64,000 bases of DNA, taken from the NCBI GenBank assembly GCA_018648645.1, contig JABGQS010000002.1, forward strand, positions 62,001 through 126,000. The letters run 5' to 3'. Each line of letters starts with the position of its first letter. Position 1 is the stretch's first letter. Under the pieces are notes generated by a model. The model made no database searches. It had not been told where the DNA came from and was given only the letters and a program-made list of their open reading frames with translations. Source of the DNA: Clostridia bacterium. Lineage in GTDB: Bacteria > Bacillota > Clostridia > Christensenellales > SZUA-584. Positions 58,712-64,000 of this stretch are shown here, one piece after another. A program made the translations under genes and the position numbers.

Positions 58712-58723
58712 TGGTATAGACCA
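58712..58723. promoter_or_regulatory. dre-like operator 1 (NagR/DasR GntR-type palindrome)
   Basis: TGGTATAGACCA, in context ggTGGTATAGACCAgt. Confidence 0.65.
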
Positions 58724-58820
58724 GTATGAAGTGTGTTAAAATCGCCTTTACAAAGGGCTTGCCCGGTAATTGGAAGGGGTTCTGCTAAGCATCTTCACGC
58801 CGTATTTGTACGGTACGCGG

Positions 58821-58832
58821 TGGTATAGACCA
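58821..58832. promoter_or_regulatory. dre-like operator 2 (NagR/DasR GntR-type palindrome)
   Basis: TGGTATAGACCA, in context ggTGGTATAGACCAct; 109 bp from site 1. Confidence 0.65.
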
Positions 58833-58840
58833 CTTAATTG

Positions 58841-58874
58841 GTAGTAAAAAAGCCCCTGATTGCTCAGAGGCTTT
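58841..58874 (-). terminator. Rho-independent terminator of lipoprotein gene 58894..59868
   Basis: Minus strand AAGCCTCTGAgcaaTCAGGGGCTTTTTT. Confidence 0.8.
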
Positions 58875-58893
58875 ATGCTTTGTGTGAGTCTCG

Positions 58894-59868
58894 CTATTCT
58901 ACAGTCACCAAGAACGAGAAGTCGAATGTGCCGTCTGCCGTTTCGTGTATAAACTCGAGTGTGTATTCACCCGCCGTGTCTATGCTGATTCCAAAGTATT
59001 TGATGTAGCTTCCGTCGTCGCAAGGCTCTGATGCGCCGCTTGCTACGAGTGTCACGCCGTCCTGAGGTGTCATCGACCAGTCGCTTTCACAGTTTTGCTC
59101 CAGCCCGATTGCAAACGTAATGCCCGGCTGTGCATTCACGTGCTCGTCCGCCATGTAGTAGACAGCTTGCGGAAACATGCCATTAAGGTAGCCGCTGATC
59201 GTCTCGCGGTCGTCAAGCCGGATGATTTGATCGGGCTCGCTGAAGACCAGCTTTTCGGCATATATTGGGTCTTTGCTGTCCGTGTCAACGTATACGCCAA
59301 TCAAAAAACCGGTTTCAACAGGCATGTCAGCGTCCAGCACATCGGACGGAATCAGCAGGGTAATCTGCCCATCGAACATGCTTGAGCTTAGCACTTGCAT
59401 TGTGTATGCATCCCCGTCTATCGCGATCACTTTGCCGGTCACATAATTCTCGGGCGCGGGTTGGGTGTCGTCTGCAACGGGTGGTAGTGTGATGGATGGG
59501 TCGATTTCTGTGCGCGTAATCTCGATAAGCTCGACCTGCGGTGGGTAACTTTCCATTATCGCCGTGTTGGTTTTTGCGTAAATAATCGTACCCGGCTCGA
59601 GCGGTGCGCCGTCCGTCACGTTGATGATCGTATTTTCGCTCATGTTGAGGTAGATGATGTCGATATAGTCTAGCCCCGAAAGCGGAACAACGAGCAAGCT
59701 GGTGTCGTTTGCTTCCTGTATGATAGCTTTGATCTCATAATAAACTTCTTCGTCGCTGGCGTTTGGGTCTAGCGGCAAACCGCCTTGCTCTATCACGCCG
59801 TTGTTGCAGGCGACAAATGCACCGACAATCAATGTCGCTGCTAAAATTAATATCGTTATTTTTTTCAT
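58894..59868 (-). CDS. Putative lipoprotein
   Basis: MKKITILILAATLIVGAFVACNNG lipobox; 324 aa. Confidence 0.8.
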   Translation of the reverse strand: MKKITILILAATLIVGAFVACNNGVIEQGGLPLDPNASDEEVYYEIKAIIQEANDTSLLVVPLSGLDYIDIIYLNMSENTIINVTDGAPLEPGTIIYAKTNTAIMESYPPQVELIEITRTEIDPSITLPPVADDTQPAPENYVTGKVIAIDGDAYTMQVLSSSMFDGQITLLIPSDVLDADMPVETGFLIGVYVDTDSKDPIYAEKLVFSEPDQIIRLDDRETISGYLNGMFPQAVYYMADEHVNAQPGITFAIGLEQNCESDWSMTPQDGVTLVASGASEPCDDGSYIKYFGISIDTAGEYTLEFIHETADGTFDFSFLVTVE

Positions 59869-59944
59869 AGTAGTCTCCCTTTGTCTTTATGTCTGTTAGA
59901 CGAAAGCTCTGCTCATTTTGTTCCGCATTATTGAAAACACGCTG

Positions 59945-60580
59945 CTATGGCCGGTAAACTTGCTCGACCAGCAGGACTTGCTCTGTTTCCTCGTCTACCG
60001 TGATGTAGTAGAAATGCGAGTACAGCACGTAGTTTTGGTTGACTTTCCAAAGCGCAAGTATGTCGGTGTAGTCGCTCGGCAGGGCTTGCGCGCCCGAAAC
60101 CAATGTACCATCGGGCGAGTACATCAGCTTTAGCGGCACGGTGGTTAAGTCAACTGCTCTAAGGTATGGGCTTAAATTCTTCGCGATATATTCGCTGTCG
60201 GCATATGCGTCTACCTCGTCCTGCGCGTCGACGCTACAATACCCTTTACCGTTAATCAGCCAATCTACCGCCTCGTCTCCGGTCAGTATGTCGAAGTAGT
60301 CAAACTCGGCAATTCCGGTTGTTGGGTCGAAGCTGCGCATGTGAGCGTAGCTACTGTACATTGACTTATCTTCCGGCTCAATCGGTTGAATCGGCGGCGC
60401 GAGAGTAAGCTGTGGTCCTACAGTTGCAGTCGGCTGCTCTGACGGTGCGCTTTGCTGCTTTGGCGCATCGTCAGCCTGAGTTTGCGGTTTGTCAGCTGTG
60501 ACGGCGAGCTCGTTTGCGCATCCCGTTATCGCAACCACTAACGCCGTGATTATCGCAGCTGCCAGTATAAGCTTTTTCAT
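59945..60580 (-). CDS. Putative lipoprotein
   Basis: MKKLILAAAIITALVVAITGCANELAV; start within ORF 59945..60628. Confidence 0.8.
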   Translation of the reverse strand: MKKLILAAAIITALVVAITGCANELAVTADKPQTQADDAPKQQSAPSEQPTATVGPQLTLAPPIQPIEPEDKSMYSSYAHMRSFDPTTGIAEFDYFDILTGDEAVDWLINGKGYCSVDAQDEVDAYADSEYIAKNLSPYLRAVDLTTVPLKLMYSPDGTLVSGAQALPSDYTDILALWKVNQNYVLYSHFYYITVDEETEQVLLVEQVYRP

Positions 60581-60652
60581 TGGTCTGCTTACCTTCCTGT
60601 ATCTTGGGCAGATAGCAGCGGTAAACACATGCTGCGGCTACCCTATAGTTTA

Positions 60653-60707
60653 ATTATACACCATCATGCAATCAAGATGTGTGACAAAGTCACGAAGTAA
60701 AAAAAGC
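60653..60707 (-). promoter_or_regulatory. Promoter with GTGAC-N3-GTCAC dyad (copy 1)
   Basis: TATAAT (minus; 60653-60658) with TGTGTGACAAAGTCACG at 60678-60694. Confidence 0.55.
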
Positions 60708-60836
60708 ACCTCCGAACAGATCAGCAGTATCACAATCCTTCACATAATATTCATCGCGCTTTTGTTTTGAATCATGTGTGATGCTGTCTGTGGCTATGCT
60801 TAATTTTTACGCCTTTATAACCTGTGACAAAGACCT

Positions 60837-61292
60837 CTACAGCGATTTTGCCCAAGCGGCTGCGCGTTTTTCCTCGTCTTTGACTATCGGTCCTTCGTTT
60901 CCGCTAACGAAAAAGCCGATCGGCTCTGCTGCAGCGGTGCCGCCCTTTTTCTCAAGACCTTTCAACATCTTCTCGGCTGCGTATCCGAATTTGTTCGCCA
61001 TGAAGCTGAGCATTTTGCTGTCAGACTCCTCTACTGCGAAACGCGAGTCGAACGCGGCGACCTTGACGCCTTTGAGGCTGCCGTCGGGCAGACCCTTGAT
61101 GGCGGATTTCATGCTGGGCATCGGCTTGAACATACGCGTCGGTGACCCCGCGATAATCATATCCAGACTCTGCAGATCGGCTTCGGTGCACTCTGACACC
61201 TTCACGGCCTTGCTGTCCAGCGCCTTCGCGATTGCCTGCGCCAACTTGGCTGTGTTGCCAAATACTGAATCGTATACTATCAATGTTTTCAT
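60837..61292 (-). CDS. Flavodoxin family protein
   Basis: KTLIVYDSVFGNTAKLAQAIAKAL; IAGSPTRMFKPMP. Confidence 0.9.
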   Translation of the reverse strand: MKTLIVYDSVFGNTAKLAQAIAKALDSKAVKVSECTEADLQSLDMIIAGSPTRMFKPMPSMKSAIKGLPDGSLKGVKVAAFDSRFAVEESDSKMLSFMANKFGYAAEKMLKGLEKKGGTAAAEPIGFFVSGNEGPIVKDEEKRAAAWAKSL

Positions 61293-61323
61293 TTTAGTGC
61301 TCTCCTTGTTTATTTCTGCTTAT

Positions 61324-61378
61324 ATTATACCACCTTTATGCAAACCAGTTGTGTGACAAAGTCACGGGACAAAAAAAG
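61324..61378 (-). promoter_or_regulatory. Promoter with GTGAC-N3-GTCAC dyad (copy 2)
   Basis: TATAAT (minus; 61324-61329) with TGTGTGACAAAGTCACG at 61350-61366. Confidence 0.55.
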
Positions 61379-61407
61379 CGCTGTGCTTTGAGTCGGTTTG
61401 TACGTTC

Positions 61408-62319
61408 CTAGAACTCTAGTCCTGTTGTAAGGATTATCCGCACGAAACCCGCTTCAAAAAAAGTGTCTACCTTGACAATGCATTCTCTTACTACGCCGTT
61501 ATCACCGATGTCGTATGTAAACGAAACCCTTGTAAAGCCTTGACTGTTCTCTTCTACGGCAAAGTCTTTTTCGCCGTCGTATTGTAGGTACCACTCATGG
61601 ATTTGACGCGTAATGTCTTGGTCGCCCATGCTAAACATACGATACATTGAAAACCCGTCATTCGCTTTGTCTGCGCCGCAGCCCTCATACATTGCAAACT
61701 CGTCAGTCAGCGCTTCGTGAATGATTCCGTTTTGCGGCCAGTACTCTGCTAAGACCTCGTCGATAACGGTTATTCGAGCGCTTGGGAAAAAACCTATATA
61801 GACATAGTTGCCGTCCGGCTTTTCCTTTATTTCAAAAGTTGTTGCGAGCGGGTCGCCGTTTTCGTCTGTTTCATTTAGAAACTCTGCAGCATGGTATAGC
61901 TCATCTAATACATACCCGTACACGCCCAATCCGAATTGGTCTTGGATCTGCTCCACGGTTAAATCTGGCATGTATCTGAACGTCAAGTAGTTGCCGTCAC
62001 CCATCAGACCGTTGTCGCAGAACACAACATAGCTTTCGCCGAACGTGTCCGCACCGATGTTTTGCGCCGGCCACAAGCCTTGCATTTTTTCTATCAGCTC
62101 GTCCGAAAAGTAAAGGCTCGTTTTGGCAGGTGTGGGAGTGGGGGTCGGCATTGGCGTTGGCGCCTTGGTTGGCGCTTGCGTCGGCGCGCCCTCCTCTATG
62201 AGCTCGTCCACAATGGCCTGCCCTTCCTCCTCTTTGCCGGGTTGGCAGCCGGCTGCGAATGTCAGCATGACAAAAAGCACAATCAACAACAGTATCAGTA
62301 ATCGTCCTTTAGTAACCAT
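61408..62319 (-). CDS. Putative lipoprotein with Thr-Pro linker (paralog 1)
   Basis: LLIVLFVMLTFAAGCQPG lipobox; APTKAPTPMPTPTPTPAK; similar to 62582..63484. Confidence 0.8.
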   Translation of the reverse strand: MVTKGRLLILLLIVLFVMLTFAAGCQPGKEEEGQAIVDELIEEGAPTQAPTKAPTPMPTPTPTPAKTSLYFSDELIEKMQGLWPAQNIGADTFGESYVVFCDNGLMGDGNYLTFRYMPDLTVEQIQDQFGLGVYGYVLDELYHAAEFLNETDENGDPLATTFEIKEKPDGNYVYIGFFPSARITVIDEVLAEYWPQNGIIHEALTDEFAMYEGCGADKANDGFSMYRMFSMGDQDITRQIHEWYLQYDGEKDFAVEENSQGFTRVSFTYDIGDNGVVRECIVKVDTFFEAGFVRIILTTGLEF

Positions 62320-62514
62320 AATTATTTCCTCCTGGCTTATTCAGTTTTTTGTCAGTCATTTTAGCAAGTAATTTGATAATACGTGCCGCGCGATGCAGCA
62401 ACGTGGGTTTGGGGTGTTTGCCGTTATGAAATGTAATTAGTAATATTATTATAGCATAATTATTAGAAAAATCAAAAAAGTGTCCTACCCATCTTTTGCA
62501 CGCTTATGCAAAAG

Positions 62515-62542
62515 AAAAGACCCGCATATTTGCAGGTCTTTT
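62515..62542. terminator. Rho-independent terminator
   Basis: AAAAGACC...GGTCTTTT with flanking A/T runs. Confidence 0.75.
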
Positions 62543-62581
62543 GCAGTTGTGTTATTTTGTTTTATGCGAGCCAAGCATTTG

Positions 62582-63484
62582 CTAGAACTCTACTCTTACC
62601 GAGAAGGCCACTTGGATCATATCTGAACTCTCATACAAATGTATTCTGGCAAAGGCACGATTTGATACGTCGCCTTCAATGTCATGGAAAAATGACAGGC
62701 TCGGTGCGTTGTACCCTTCTTCCGGAATGCTTTCGAAGTGCGGTTTGTCTGCTAACTCTGCCTCGAAGCCGCGATATACCGGCAGCGCCCCTGCAGGCAT
62801 CAGCTGATGTGTTCTCCACAGCTCTAAGCCGTTTGTCCCGGGGAAAACCCCAATCCCGATGAAATGTGTATTCTCGTCGGTAAGCGCTCCGTCGCTTTGC
62901 CAGTCTGTCGGCCAAAGGTCTAGGTGAATGTTATCAACAATCTGATGCCGCGAGTCCGGGGTGAAGTTAAGGTACACCGTGTTATAGAGGTCCATCTCTC
63001 CAATACTTACCGACACTTGGAGCGGCTCTCCGGCTGCGTTTTTTTCGTCCACCCATTCTCCAGTATAGTAAGTCTCTGTCAGCGGATGCCCGAATATCGG
63101 TGTGCCGAAATCCTCTTGCAGCTGCTCTATCGGTTCTTCCGAATGATACTCGAACGTCAAGTATGACGTGCCGTTACCCCATTCGTTGTCGGCATAGACA
63201 GCGTACAAACTCCCAAAATCGTCAATGCTTGCATTTTGTACCGGCCACAGATCTCTTATTCCTTCAATCTGCTCGTCCGTTAGGTTGAAACCGACTTTCT
63301 TTGGTGTTGGTGTTGGCGTGCTCGTTGGCGACATAGTTGCTGCGCCCTCTTCTATAAACTCGTCCACAATATCATCCGCTTCAAATTCAAATCCGGGATT
63401 TACGTAATCACATGCTGTCAAAGTGACAACTACTAAAAGCAGTAGTGCGAGCGTCATTATCAATAGTCTTTTCTTGTTAAACAT
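62582..63484 (-). CDS. Putative lipoprotein with Thr-Pro linker (paralog 2)
   Basis: MFNKKRLLIMTLALLLLVVVTLTACDY; IVDEFIEEGAATMSPTSTPTPTPKK matches IVDELIEEGAPTQAPTKAPTP of paralog 1. Confidence 0.8.
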   Translation of the reverse strand: MFNKKRLLIMTLALLLLVVVTLTACDYVNPGFEFEADDIVDEFIEEGAATMSPTSTPTPTPKKVGFNLTDEQIEGIRDLWPVQNASIDDFGSLYAVYADNEWGNGTSYLTFEYHSEEPIEQLQEDFGTPIFGHPLTETYYTGEWVDEKNAAGEPLQVSVSIGEMDLYNTVYLNFTPDSRHQIVDNIHLDLWPTDWQSDGALTDENTHFIGIGVFPGTNGLELWRTHQLMPAGALPVYRGFEAELADKPHFESIPEEGYNAPSLSFFHDIEGDVSNRAFARIHLYESSDMIQVAFSVRVEF

Positions 63485-63832
63485 AGCTAGTTCCTCCTTA
63501 CATCTTTGTTTTCTGTCAATCATTTTAGTTGCATAATTGCTTCTTTGGTGCTCCGCTTTGGTTTCTCTTGTCCAAAGCATAATCGTTAGTTATAAGTTCA
63601 CGGCCAAAATGTCATTCATATAATAGTTAGCCTCTGCTAACATTATAGCACGGGCGCTTTATCTCACCAAATGCAAACGTGCCGTTTATATGGAAAATTC
63701 GGATAATAATGTTGTTATTTTGCGCTGTTCAATATTTTGGCGCTTTTCCAATGGTAAGACCCTGTCATTCCTGCTCTGCTCTTCCAGTCTCGCCCATTGT
63801 GTTATTCGCCTGTTCGTAGTATGATTTAGCCG

Positions 63833-64000
63833 ATGAATGCTCAAGATAAAAAATGGTATAGGCTTGACAACGCGGCCAAATTGTATCCCGCTATTCGCAA
63901 TCGGCGATGGACCGCAGTGTTTCGCGTGTCCGCAAAACTAAACGAGACCGTAGACAAAGCGCTGCTGCAAAAGGCGCTTGACATGACGCTGCCCAGGATG
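63833..64000 (+). CDS. Partial CDS, N-terminus of a possible alcohol acetyltransferase-like/condensation-fold protein
   Basis: ATG at 63833 open to window end: MNAQDKKWYRLDNAAKLYPAIRNRRWTAVFRVSAKLNETVDKALLQKALDMTLPRM. Confidence 0.6.
   Translation, partial: MNAQDKKWYRLDNAAKLYPAIRNRRWTAVFRVSAKLNETVDKALLQKALDMTLPRM

Noticed and set aside
58728-58790. 20-aa ORF MKCVKIAFTKGLPGNWKGFC between the dre-like sites
   Set aside because: No Shine-Dalgarno sequence and no further support; kept only as part of the unexplained inter-operator segment.
1-64000. CRISPR array, integrase/transposase or prophage module
   Set aside because: No regularly spaced repeats with unique spacers and no ORF with transposase, integrase or phage structural signatures.

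Overview
The window is a 64 kb chromosomal segment from a Firmicutes/Clostridia-like bacterium (lineage inferred from gene content). Most of it is core genome: recD2, comF, metK with a SAM-I riboswitch, ispE, rsmG, radC, rqcP, ispDF, leuS, greA, lysS, dus, a tRNA-Val(CAC), a cyclophilin PPIase, fhs, gltX, glnS and pyrG. Between these lie accessory genes and many lipoproteins. No CRISPR array, rRNA operon, prophage or intact IS element was seen. The signals I consider most worth follow-up are: (1) a free-standing ~240-nt structured ncRNA candidate at ~24652-24891 (-), with a perfect TTGACA-N17-TATAAT promoter, an 8-bp closing stem and a terminator; (2) two TGGTATAGACCA (NagR/DasR dre-like) palindromes upstream of a PPOX / sulfatase / sulfatase / anSME operon, suggesting amino-sugar control of sulfated-glycan use; (3) three copies of a multi-hairpin dispersed repeat around a GntR/YhfC-like gene pair; (4) a translationally coupled pair of paralogous small membrane proteins wedged between glnS and gltX; (5) a degV gene interrupted by one in-frame TAA; (6) a duplicated promoter element with a GTGAC-N3-GTCAC dyad at the -35 position of two genes; (7) a palindromic operator within the promoter of a yhbD-bactofilin operon; (8) AT-rich singleton nuclease genes (PD-(D/E)xK-DUF2075 and membrane-anchored Mrr). 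Product names come from reading motifs in the supplied translations; no database search was run.
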